Assembly (NCBI GenBank): GCA_002778195.1 | Contig: PCDI01000003.1 | Coordinates: 3,121,913 to 3,185,912, forward strand | DNA length: 64,000 nt | Reading direction: 5' to 3' | Origin: Raffaelea ambrosiae | Lineage: Eukaryota > Ascomycota > Sordariomycetes > Ophiostomatales > Ophiostomataceae | Shown here: positions 44,004 through 55,345 of the stretch, one piece after another | Position numbering within the stretch: the first letter of the stretch is position 1 | How the letters are laid out: every line of letters begins with the position of its first letter | The notes under the pieces: model-generated | What the model was told of the DNA's origin: nothing | The model's database searches: none | Seen by the model: the letters and a program-made list of their open reading frames with translations, nothing else | Program-made: the position numbers and the translations under genes

Positions 44004-47000
44004 ATGGGCTTAACTGCAAGCCGTCCCGACGAGGACGGCGTTCTGTACCTTCGCGACCAGAACCGCTGTATGTGATTTTGCGTGAACACGACAGGTCTGA
44101 CGCTCCCCCCGCCCCTGACTGACCGTACCGCGCGTTCTTCCTCGCAGTATCCATATCCTCGCTCGTCATCACATCGCCCCGGAGAGGCACGTCCATCAGC
44201 GTTACCCCCAACGGCTTCCCGGCAACCCGGGTCGGCGCTTCTCGTCTGCTCGGCGACTATGCTCCGATAGAATTCATCCAAGTGCGTCCATCGATGGCCC
44301 CGGCCCTGGCAGATGGCCTTGCCCTGAGCCTGTCTCTTTCTCCTTCGTCTCTAGCTGACAATCTCCTCCTCCGCATAGGACCCGGATTCTTCCTCCTCGG
44401 GCGCGCCCTCTCTCCTCCTCAAACTCTACAGCGACGAAGACCTCACATTCACCTTCACATTTGTCATCCGGCAGACTCCGCTGGCAGGAGGCTCTGCCGG
44501 CAGCGATGCCAACGGCGCGTCGTCGGGCACCGACACCCAGATCAACGGACTCACCTACGTCTACGCATCCACGGCGCGCGAAGTCGAGAACCTCGTGACC
44601 CGCGAATTCCACGCCGACCCCAACCTGCACAAGAACGCCAACGTCGAGCTCGTCGGCGACTACACGACGGGCGGCAGTCCGTCCGTCTCGTTTGAGTGGT
44701 CATGGAAGTGGAAGCCGCCGAAGAACATAGAGGATCGGGGTGGTGGATGGCGCAACTCGTGCAGTGTAGGTTTTCTGCGCATTGTGCTTCTGTTTTTTGG
44801 TCGCGTTTCGCGTTTCTACTTTTTTTCCTGCTTTTTTTTTTGTGTGTGTCTCGTCTTACTTGCCCATCTAACCATGTACAGTTTGTCGAGTACGACCAGC
44901 GTGCCCATAGGCTGGACACTCTGGCCAGCTTCACCTTCTGGGTGTCCAGTACGTCTTCCCGTCCAGGTTTCTCTATCCATCTGTCTTTACGCCTCGGTTC
45001 TTGTGCCCTCTAACACACACCTCAGACACAGCCGCCTACCTCAGCCACCCCAACTCCCCAGCACCCACTTTCATGCTGAACGCACCTCCGAAGATACGCG
45101 TCGCCTCCGCACAATCTGTCGACTCACGCATTAGCAATGTCGAGATCGACGAGCCCAGCTCACCGCGCGTGCTTCTGGACCCAAGCTCCGCCGGCGTCCC
45201 CATACAACAGCAACCACCACCGTCTTCAGCCGCCGGTCCACCCGGCGCCGAGCCTGTCAGGGTCGACGTATCATGCCCGCGGCCTGGCGACGATGTCACG
45301 GTCACCGATGACGGCCCCGTGTTCCGTGCCACAATCAAGGCGCTAGAGCAGAAGACGGGCAACATGCGGATGCAGATGAAGCGCGTCATCAAGCGTGCCG
45401 AGCACGCCCACCTCTCGCAGGTTGACGCCAACGAAGCCTTCGCCGCGTTCATCGATGCTCTTAAAGAGACGTCCTCGACCAACGCAAACGCCGTCCAGCC
45501 CGCGATCGACCACTACTTCGACAAGATAGCTCGCGAAATCCTGGTCTACGAGCGCCAGAACACCAACAATCTGCAGCGCATCGTCATCGAGCCGCTCAAC
45601 AAGTTGTATACCTGGGACATCAAACAGGCCGAGGCCAAGAAACGCGAGTTCGAGGAGGAGAGCAAGGACTACTACGCCTATGTCGGCCGCTACCTGGGGC
45701 AGCGTCACGACTCGGTCAAGACCAAGAAGCTGGCCGAGAGCGACACCAAGTACCAGACGAAGCGCCGCAACTTTGAGCTCAAGCGCTTCGACTACTCTTC
45801 CTTCATGCAAGACCTGTCGGGCGGCCGCAAAGAGCAGGAGGTCTTGTCTCATCTTACGCGCTATGCGGATGCCCAGGCCAAGACCTTCCTCAAGACCGCC
45901 AACAAAGTTGACGCCCTTCTGCCTCAGCTGGAGGCTCTGTCCAGCGAGGTCCAGCTGGCCGACAAGGAGTACCAGTACCAGCGCCGCGAGCGCGAGGAAA
46001 AGCGGCGCCTGCTAGAAAAGAGCAATGTCTCGTCCAGTGGCGATAGCGACGCTTCGGTGGCTGCCGTCACAGCGTTGGGCACGACTTCCAACGGCTACGC
46101 TGCCAACTCTCTGAATGGCGGCGTTGTCGGCAGCAATCTCGGTAGTGGCGTTGGCGGTGGCGGAACTGCCGGTGCCAGTCAGCACACATCCTCGGCCATC
46201 TCAGACTCGGAGCTGGGCCGTGCTGATAGCACAAGCTCGACCTTGCGCGCCGTGGGCACCACGAGCTCGACGGCCGCGGCCAGCGACTTGTCCCGTTCTC
46301 CGTCGAGCGTGGCCAGCTACCACCTGTCCGTGGGCAGCCCCCCGCAAGCGTCCAAATTCAAAGGCATCCGGGATCTTGAGGAGCGCGACCCGGCCATGGT
46401 CGCCAGCATGGAGAAGAACGGCAACCCGCGGAAAGAGGGTCTGCTATGGGCACTGAATCGGCCGGGCAGCCACGTCGACCCGCGAGCCGCCCTCAACAAG
46501 CAAGGATGGCATAAGTTCTGGATCGTGCTCGACCAGGGCAAGCTCTCCGAGTACAGCAACTGGAAGCAGAAGCTCGATCTGCACATGGACCCCATTGACC
46601 TGCGCATGGCCTCGGTTCGCGAAGCCCGGAATGCCGAGCGGCGCTTCTGCTTCGAGGTCATCACGCCCCAGTACAAGCGCGTCTACCAGGCCACGTCGGA
46701 GGACGACATGAACAACTGGATCACCTCCATCAACAACGCACTGCAGAGTGCAGTCGAGGGCCGGGGCATGCGCGACAGGCCGCTTCCGTCTGTGTCTCCC
46801 AACACCGGCTCGCCAGCCTTCCCGGGCCGAGACATCGGCTCCATTCTGACCGGCAAGAGCACATCGCTTACACATGGCCACCGCGGGCGGGAAGGCATGT
46901 CTGGCACAATGAGCGGCCATGCGAGCCAGGCGTCACACTCCGGCGCAACGGGTATTCCAACGCGGCGCATCACTGTCGGCGGACGACCGACGGGCCAGCG

Positions 47001-47982
47001 GAACAGCAGTGGAGGCTACGAGGAGAACCCGGACAAGCTGCTGCGAATGCTGCGCGAGCATGACCAGGGCAACTGTTGGTGCGCCGACTGCGGCTCCGGG
47101 TCGAAAGTCGAGTGGGTGTCGATCAACCTGGCCATTATCCTGTGCATTGAGTGCAGTGGCATCCATCGGTCGTTGGGCACGCACATTTCCAAGGTGCGCT
47201 CGCTTACGTTGGATATCAACTCGTTCACGCCCGATATTGTAGAGCTGTTACTGCTGGTAGGCAACCGCGTGTCCAACATGGTGTGGGAAGCACGCCTGGA
47301 CGCGTCGCTCAAGCCTCCCGCCACGGCCAACCGCGAACAGCGGCTCAAGTTTATCACGGCCAAGTATGTCGACCGCGCCTGGGTCGACCCCATTTCTGCC
47401 ACGCTCTCGCGCTACCCAACCGCCGACGAGACCCTGCTGGCAGCCATTAAGAAGAACGAGATCCAGCAGGTCATCTATGCCCTTGCACTCAAGGCCAACC
47501 CCAACGTCACCGACAAGTCCCGTGGCACTCATGCCGTGTTCCTCGCCCTGGCCGCCGCCGATCCGGCATCGCCGTCGTCGACGCCCGGATCGTCATCATC
47601 GGGCTCGTCCTCCAGCTCAGCGGCCGCCGCCGCAGCAGCCGCAACTGACAGCAAAGTCATCCCATTCCCGGTGGCCGAGCTGCTGCTCCAAAATGGCGCC
47701 GAGATCCCGCCCACCATGCCCGCCTTCCCGCTGAGCCGTGCTGCCCAGCAGTACGTCGAGGCCAAACGCGGACGGAGTGCTGCGGCTGGACTTACGATTG
47801 GTGGTGGTGTCAGCAGCAGCTACCAGGAGAGTGTCAGCGGTCTGCGGGGCACGTCGCCCTCAGCCGGCTTGGGTAGCAGCGGCAGCGCCGCGGAGCGGTT
47901 GGCACGAGAAAAGGAGGCACGGCTTCAAAAGCGTGTGAGCGCGGGCGGGCGGTTGGCTAGGAGCCCGATCCCCGAGCGGTAG
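44004..47982 (+). CDS. CSX2: CSX2-type ArfGAP with BAR and PH domains
   Basis: Five exons in phase (44004-44067, 44148-44281, 44379-44765, 44882-44948, 45026-47982) encode 1202 residues. ArfGAPs stimulate GTP hydrolysis on Arf and, with a BAR domain, act at curved membranes in endocytic or secretory traffic. Residues 1-215 form a beta-rich N-terminal region (SLVITSPRRGTSISV, LTFTFTFVIRQTPLAGG, SFTFWVS). A BAR-like helical region covers about 320-550 (FAAFIDALKETSSTNANA, YERQNTNNLQRIVIEPL), a PH domain about 686-796 (KEGLLWALNR, WHKFWIVLDQGKLSEYSNW), and the ArfGAP zinc finger starts near 885 with CWCADC and CIECSGIHRSLG (C-x2-C-x16-C-x2-C), including the catalytic Arg of IHRSLG. Ankyrin-like sequence follows (IYALALKANPNVTDKSRGTHAVF), interrupted by a Ser/Ala run. 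A shorter reading starting inside the last exon would miss the N-terminal region. Confidence 0.9.
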
Positions 47983-49747
47983 CGCCTTTTGGGACGGAGG
48001 GGTGGCAGGACGGGAAACGACGTCGGCAAACTTGACCACGAGGCTATGCCTATCCACGGACTCCATGGTATCCGTGGTGGCAGTGGCCATGCAGCATATA
48101 CCAACTGGCCGGCATCGTGGAAATGGTGTGCACTGCCATGCGCTACGGACGACGACGATGTGCCCAGTTTGTCCGAATCGAGGCGAAGGCTGGCATCGAA
48201 GACATGCTGAGTGGTGGGTGGGTAGGTGGGTGATTTGGGGGAGGGATTGTGTAGGGGGTGTCGGGTAATGAGGGTTATCGATGCTTAGTGGAGTTTTGTT
48301 TCTACATTCCTTCTTTTGGGGGTTTCTTTGTTTTTTTCCCTTGGCTCTTTTACTATTTTTTTGGGTATGGATACACACACACGCACGCACACACTGACGA
48401 ACGAGGGCGTATTCATGACTGGAAACGCGCACATGCACACACACGCACACTCATGGGAGACTATGACAGAAGTATAATATCTTTTTTTTTTTTTTGGGAG
48501 CATCGTTTCATTTCTTAATGTGTTTCTTCCCATTCTCTTTTGTAATATTTCATCACCCATTGGATAGGATGGGATGGCTGGCGATGATGCCTCTCTGCCT
48601 TTTGGGAACTTTGTTTTTCTTTATTTTCTTTATTTTCGTCTTCTCAAACCCTGTTACGTGTTGGCATTATGCTTTTCTCTCCGTCTCGTCGGTCTTCTCT
48701 TTTCCAAGTTCTGGGACCATGTTTGGCTTGTGTTATTGGTCCCTCTTCCTGTTCTTTCCTTTCGTTGTATTTTGTTTTTCCTTGTCTGGGAGGAGGCGTA
48801 CATACATAATAATGAGGTGGATGGCGGGAAACACTTTGAAACGCGATAACGGCGGGAACGTTTGACGAGTTTCAATACTGCATGTGCTCACGAGTTTCTT
48901 TCATCATTCGAACTCTTGCTTTCGATAGTACACACATACAACACGAGACGGAAAATTCACGTCTAACCACAGCATTTACCTGCACGCTGCTAATCCATGT
49001 CTCTGGGTGAAAGTGCACGGGTAAAAAATGGAAGGAACTTGGAATATCACAGAGATCAGATCACAGACAGGAAAACCATGTTTGTTTTTTCTTGTATTGT
49101 ACTTGCATTGAATGCACACGAGAACGAGACCCAAATCCAAAACGTAAAATGTCCCTAAATTTGCAAACAAAAACATAATAGGAAAATATGACATGATATG
49201 ATTTAAGAAAATAGAGATAACTTTTGATGGCGGCTGCCCTTCGTTTCCTTCTTGGTCGTTCCTTTGTTGACTATTCCTTCCGCAAACGAGACTCCCCCAA
49301 TGAAGTAGTAGTAGAGAGAAAGAGGAACAAAACGACGGCAAGAAGGGCAACAAGGATGATTCTGTAATGCAGAGGAAAACAAGGTATTTGTCGTGACCCT
49401 CGTGCCAAACGTAATATCAATGTAAACGGGATGGGAAAAATTGCCCATAAAAGCAACGACAAAAACCAAGAGCCAAAACCCAAATTACAGAATATAATCT
49501 CCCAAGAACAACTCACTCGAGCTGCCTTCTCGCTTGACAAGAAATCCATGACATACAGATGGAATGTAGACGAACGCCCAATCTCCCCAAAAAGAAGCAC
49601 GGCCCATAAAACAGAAAAAGATGCGACAAAAAAAGAACCTCGATCTCCAAGACACTCACCACTCACAGTCCAGATGACACACCCACACAAGGAAATATGG
49701 AAGGCACACTAGGGTAAGTATGGACACAAAACACTCACGTCGCAACT
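47983..49747. other. Intergenic between convergent genes
   Basis: 1.8 kb of 3' regions of CSX2 and the CHK2-like kinase. Contains an AC-rich microsatellite (48370-48450) and AT-rich sequence. No gene recognised. Confidence 0.6.
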
Positions 49748-52447
49748 TTACCTCTTGCCTGCTTTGCCCTTCTTATGCGCCGTAATGTCCGTCTGGCCGT
49801 AAGCCCTGCTGTCTGCACCGCCATCGCCACCACCTGCATAGAGCGACGGGTCCCCCTTGTCGCCGAGCTTCATAAACACGCCAGGGTCACGGTTGTCCGC
49901 CGGCCGCGTCTCTTTTGCTTGGTGCCGACTCTGGGGCGGCCGACTTGCCCGGGCCACTGCTGCTGCTGGCGCATCCTTTATAGCACTCAGCAGGGTGCGC
50001 TCGCGAGAGAGACCCGCGCGACGGTTGACCTGCAGACCGGCAACGCCGCCCACCAGGCCATCGGTGCTATCGTTGACACTCGGCGCGTCGGTCATCCACG
50101 GGTGGGCCATACACTGGTCAATGGTGTAGCGCTGGTCGGGGTCGGCCACTAGCATGTTGTCGATGAGATCCACTAGGGTTGTTAGGATCAGAGGACCAGA
50201 CGGTAGATGAGAGGAGAGTGGGAAAGAACCAAGCAGACAAAGAGAAAAGAAAACGACATACAAGCTGGATCGCCCACAGAGTCCCAATAGGGAGACGGAT
50301 AGCTGAAGTGGGCAGCACGGATCTGAGCCGACATGCTGGGGAACTCGGCATTGTTGAGTTCGTCCGAAAACGGCGGGAAGCCACACAAGCAAATGTACAG
50401 CACAACGCCGAGCGACCAGACGTCGACGGCCTTGGTGTACTTGCGGTTGCGGCTGCTGGCAATGATCTCGGGTGCAACGTAGCTCGGCGTGCCGCACAGC
50501 GTCGTCGTAAAGGACTCTTCGCCAATGATCTTAGCCAAGCCAAAGTCGGCCAGTTTGGCATGCAAGTTGTTGTCAACCAGCAGAATGTTCTCCGGCTTGA
50601 TGTCACGATGGACAATATTTCGTTCATGCTGATTTGTTAGAGAATGAGAAGAGGGGCAAGAAATCAAAGAAGAACTGATCGACCTACCAGATACTTCATA
50701 CCAGAAAACAGCTGCTTGAAGAGCTTCCTGGTCTCGTTCTCGGTCATCTTCTGGTGATCCACAATGTAGTTGAACAGCTCGCCCTTCTCGGCCAGCTCGA
50801 GCACCAGATAGACGGCGTTCTTCTCGTTGAACGCGTCCTTGAGGCACAGCACGTTGGGATGGTTTACGCCCATGAGGACGGCAATCTCTTGGCCTAGGCC
50901 GTCCGTCTTGGCCGGATCCTCTACGCCGGGCGTCTTGGTGAAGACCTTGACGGCGTAGCGCTTGCCTGTCGCCTTCTCCACACACCGGTACACTTCGGCA
51001 AAGTGGCCCTTGCCCAGACGATCCTCCAGGTTGTACTGCTGATTGAAGGCCGTGGTGGTACGGCTCTTGGGGTAGCGGAAGACAAAGCCCGCCTTATTGA
51101 GCACGGCTATTTCGTCCCTTTCTTGCAGCTCGCGACGCTTGTTGCGGCCGACAATGGCGTCATTGACAAAGGTTCCGTTGCTCGAGAGGTCCTCGATCAC
51201 AGCAACGGTGTCCTGTCCACGGTGCTCGGCAAAGATGAGGCAGTGGCGATTGGATACTATGGGGTCGTCCACAACAACGTCTGCGTGTTGTTAGCTTACC
51301 CAGTCTTTGTTTTTTCCTTGTCCATTTCTTCGCTATTCCTTCCTTTTCTCGTCTTTCTCCCGCTCCTCACTTCTCCCACTTGTCACTTACCACACTCCGG
51401 ATGGCGGCCTATTAAGTAGCCAGTGGCATGCTTGTTCTTGCCCTGGGCAGTGTCCTCCTTAGACAGACCCTTCTTCTTACTGCCCTTCTTTTTTGACGAC
51501 GACGACGGCGGCGGCGATGTTGCTCCAGCGTCCTCCGGGCAGGTTGCCCGGCGCTTCATGACCACACTGCGGGTGCCGTAGCTGGCCTTGAGCGGGAACA
51601 GGTACCCCCAGACACCCTCTTTCACTTCGTCCTTGACCTCGTCCGACAGAGGTGAGTTGGGATCAATGTGTTGCGATGGGAAGGCCTGCGTGTCCGACGA
51701 GTACGAGCCGTGGCCCTCGTCGTTCTCCGCAGTCGCGCGTGGTCCGACCTGGCTGGCGTAGCCCTCGGGCGGCGTGGCTGTCGGTTCCTTGGACCGCTGG
51801 TGCTCGGAGCCCGTGTCTTCGGTCGTGAGGTAGGTCATGGGAGTCGGCAGTTGCTGGGGGGTCTTGGGCTCAGCCGCAGCCGTGGTGGCGGACAAGGCCG
51901 GCCCGCCATCCTCGACGTACGGGTCGACCCGTTGGGTGAGACGCTCCGAGCGGCGGGGTTTCTTGGCGTCGGCTTCGGCCTCGGCGGGAGGCGAGGGCTG
52001 GCCAGACCAGCGCATTAGCCAGCGGAACATTGCAAAGAGCAGAGCCAGAGGGGCTCGCATGTTGAGGACAGTGGAATGGCAAATAGCTCGCCAGGCTGTC
52101 TGCAGACAAGACAGCGCGGCGGAGGACATGAGAACGAAAGATGGTGTGCAGAAGAGGAAATGAAAAGACAGGAGACCGAGGACGGGAGACAAGCAACACC
52201 GGCACTCAGTCGTGCATACAGGAGGCAGACACACAGGGTAGACAGACAGCAACCAGAAGAAGAACAGGGAAGCCAGAGAACCCGAGACAAACTGGACAAC
52301 GAGCAAGCAGCCAAAGACAACCGGCACCGTCGGGCGGCAAAGCCCCAGGTGCCAATCCCTCAGACGACAACCTCAGACGACAGGATCTCAGACAAAGAAA
52401 CGTACCCGGGGCCTCTTCAGGTGGCTAGCCTCGTTGCGAGGAGCCAT
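49748..52447 (-). CDS. prd-4: CHK2/RAD53-type FHA checkpoint kinase (PRD-4)
   Basis: Checkpoint kinase activated by DNA damage; in Neurospora PRD-4 also links damage to the clock. Five exons: 52447-52406, 51997 (or 52099)-51391, 51280-50688, 50628-50262 and 50172-49748, all phase-consistent, for 677 or 711 residues. The FHA domain spans an intron (GYLIGRHPEC then DVVVDDPIVSNRHC, EDLSSNGTFVND). The kinase follows: glycine loop LGKGHFAEVYR, YAVKVF lysine, HPNVL, HRDIKPENIL, DFGLAK, GTPSYVAPEI and WSLGVVLY. The tail is basic (HKKGKAGKR), a possible nuclear signal. The N-terminal exon MAPRNEASHLKRPR is followed by a 306- or 408-base intron, with two in-phase acceptors. The longer form inserts RAPLALLFAMFRWLMRW, a hydrophobic segment; the shorter (PSPPAEAEADAKKPRR) fits the family better. 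The residue order and architecture are unambiguous. Confidence 0.93.
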
Positions 52448-54065
52448 TCTGGTCTCTGCTTCGCTGGGCGGGAAGGCAAGAGGGAATGGGGGGTGCGGGC
52501 GGTCGGCGTTCCGGCCGGGGGCCGCAAATGTGTGACCAGCGGGTGTCTTTGTGTGGGCTGTGTGAGCTGTAGGCGAACGAATGCGGTGGGCGCGTGTCGA
52601 CGGTTCTTCCTTTATTTTTGTTGGGTCGTGTCGCACCCGATGCGATATGGGATGGCCAGATGACGGCGGGAGCTCGGTTGTGGGAAACGAGAGACAGCCC
52701 TGTGACTTTTAAGTTTGGGGGTGGTGTGTGGGTGGGATGGGAAGACAACGGTTCTAAAGTAAGTCTGGAGTAGGCGCCGGTGATCCTGTGATTCAAAATG
52801 GGCAAATGGGCGCAGCACTTTTCGGAATTGCGCAGCTGGCCGGATTGGGAAGCGCCTGGCAAAAGCAATCCTATGCCATATGGGTCGTCGAAAATGTGCG
52901 GCCTCCTGCGGATGGTGCCGTCTTCAGGCCGTGGTCGCGGTCGGTAGGGGCTAGGGGCTAGCTGGGCTGTGTACTGTGCAGTGGTGCGATCGAAGGCGAG
53001 CGACAGATGGTAAAAAGAAAATTGATGGTCAGAAAAGAAAGGGGACAAGCGTTTTCGAGAAGGCTGCGAGCTTTTTTCTTTCCGGGAGCATGGGCCAAAG
53101 GGTTTGTTAAAACTTTCCTGCCAGGTTGCCTCTCCACCCCATTGGAGAATTTAAAGGGAAAGAACGACTTGCCTGCCCCTTCCTTCCTCGAGATTTTTTT
53201 TTTTTTTCCTTTTCTGTTCCTCGCTTTCTCGCTCTCCGAGGCTGAGTCAACGAGGTTCGCTGGGTGGCTCGACGCGCCTGCCTAGAGATCAGCACTAAAC
53301 CCTGTGTGGAGAGTTCGCTGGCGGCAGGCGCGAACTAGGCACCTGCAGGAGCTAGGAGTCTAAACAGCATGGGTGCCTTGAACGCCTGAAATGCACGTAC
53401 CGGGTTCGTCGCGAAATTCGGTTTCTGCATGGACTCGGAATATGCGGAAATGCGGGTCTCTGGGCACTAGGCTAACCCTGCTCAAGGCGTTGTCAAGTGC
53501 CTAGTTGTGAACCAGAGTTGAAGCTATCTGGAATAACGCACGAGTTGGGTGTTCTTTGTGTTGTTTCTGGGGCACGTGAAGAGTTTTCTGCGGCTCAGAA
53601 GTCAACAGAACTGAAAGGCAGTCAGTCACAAGGCTCAACTCCTGTGTTAGTTGGGTTGATGACGTTGTGTCGCTAATGTATGCCGGACAACAAACGGAAA
53701 AGCGTGGAAATTTCACAGTTCATCAACAGTGTTCACTTGGCGCACTGACAGCCTCATTCGCACAAAACCACCCACACAAAACTCGGTTTGGAAAAAATCA
53801 AATTAACTCATTGTAGCTATCTGTTGTGGTGGACAAATGTCTACCGGGATGCGTCCTTTGACTGGAACTTTTCTTTTCTTCCACCCCATTAACTGCTTCC
53901 TCTTCGGTTTAACATCAACGTCAAGATCTATTATCAATTTAATAATATCTTTATATATTTATATATGTCTGCCATTGTCGACTGCATCAAATACAGAGCC
54001 AGAAACTATTACACTCACGATAGCCAAATCGCAAACATCAAGAGCCAAGTCAGCTTACTGCCACC
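52448..54065. other. Intergenic
   Basis: Upstream region of the CHK2-like gene, then AT-rich sequence before the next relic. A T run lies at 53195-53207. No gene recognised. Confidence 0.6.
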
Positions 54066-55345
54066 ATGAAGTACTCCGCAACACTGCCATTTCCCACGGA
54101 GCACTGGCAGGGGCACTGGGAAAGCAATATCCCAGACCTGTCTGCGTTGCGCGAGGCAGCTCAGTCCGGAGCCACCTTTGTGGCAATCGACTTCGAAGGC
54201 GTTCACGCGGAAGACGGCACCATGACTGGTGTCAAAGAAATGGGGCATGCTGTCATGCCTCCTCCCGTCTTTCGCGCAAACAATCACACGCACAGGCAGC
54301 CACCCAATCGCGACAAATCAAGTACCCACAAATCTCAAGTCCCTTCTCCATCAGTACGACATGGAAAGCTACTCTTTTTTCGCCGGTGACAGAAAATTCA
54401 AGAGTTTCCAGTAGTGCTACTCCTACAACCAGCATGAGTGGATCGGTGAGAGTGAGGTCCTCGGCACTCTGGTCAAATTTCTCACTGCCATGGAACGCCG
54501 GCTTGGTACCAAGGGCATTTTTCTTGTGAGCTTCTCTATGGTCATGGAGATGAGGTTTTATGCTCAAGAGCTCGCTCCTGCTGCCGACTACCTGTGGTCG
54601 TGAGCGGATTTGCAAGAGATGGTCGGTCAGATTATAAACGCTTAGAACGCACAAGTCGAACAGCCAGGGCATCTCGAAATGCCAAACCGCCCAGTCTACG
54701 CGACGCCCTTCGGTCCTTGGGATTTTCTTCGCTGCGTTCTGCGTCGGGTGTCAGGTGCAAATACCACCTTTCTGGCAACGATGTCGTGCGTATCCTGGCC
54801 GTCATGACTCATCTGCTGCACAGGACCCCACAGGACACGATCGACTTTAAGGCGTTTCCAACCGACATACGCGATCCCACAAAAATGGCATACTGGTACG
54901 AGCCTCCGCCGCTGTCACTATTCAAGTATCAAGCCATAGTTTACTTGAAAGGTCAGCGGGTGAAATGTATACTGACCAAGCCAAGGAGGCTCATCGATTA
55001 TTTCAAAGAACGCCTGGATAACGTCAGTATCATTGCAGGCAGCTTTGGTAAATCTCGGAGTTTTGCTTATGTCTGTGTGGCCACTCGTAAGGATCGGGAC
55101 CGGTTTCTGAAATTGGTCTATGGCAAACGCCTAAAAGGAACAGGAAGTTAAGAGGATCGTGCGGTGCTTGCTGGGTTGCCAATGATGAGGACACCGTCGA
55201 GAACATTGCCGAAAAAATGGCAGTAAAAGAGCAAAAACAGAAGAAGCGTCGCCAATGGTGCGAGGCGCTCGCCGAGGAAGAGGAAATTGTATGCCTTCTG
55301 GCCTTTCTGAGAGTTGATGATACCGAAGACGTGGCTCTGTTATGA
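54066..55345 (+). pseudogene. Multiply broken YDR514C/Gfd2-like (DEDD exonuclease-fold) gene
   Basis: The reading begins well: ATG at 54066, HWQGHWESNIPDLSALREAA, then FVAIDFEGVHAED, the first acidic motif of the YDR514C/Gfd2-type nuclease-like domain. It then changes frame near 54250 (SLLHQYDMESYSFFAGD). One frame with clear coding continuity carries three stops: TAG 54412-54414, TGA 54601-54603 and TAG 54643-54645, each one C-to-T step from Gln or Arg codons. It changes frame again near 54680 (PSLRDALRSLGF, then HLSGNDVVRILAVMTHLL, the typical late GND motif) and continues to about 55151, with a final shifted piece (NIAEKMAVKEQKQKKRRQW) reaching a stop at 55345. Length and order suggest a formerly full gene. 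RIP-like mutation is a plausible cause, but the small number of changes does not prove it. Confidence 0.75.

Noticed and set aside
45001..47982. ArfGAP starting at 45001
   Set aside because: The first codons are intron sequence before the acceptor at 45025; upstream exons join in phase and restore the N-terminal region.
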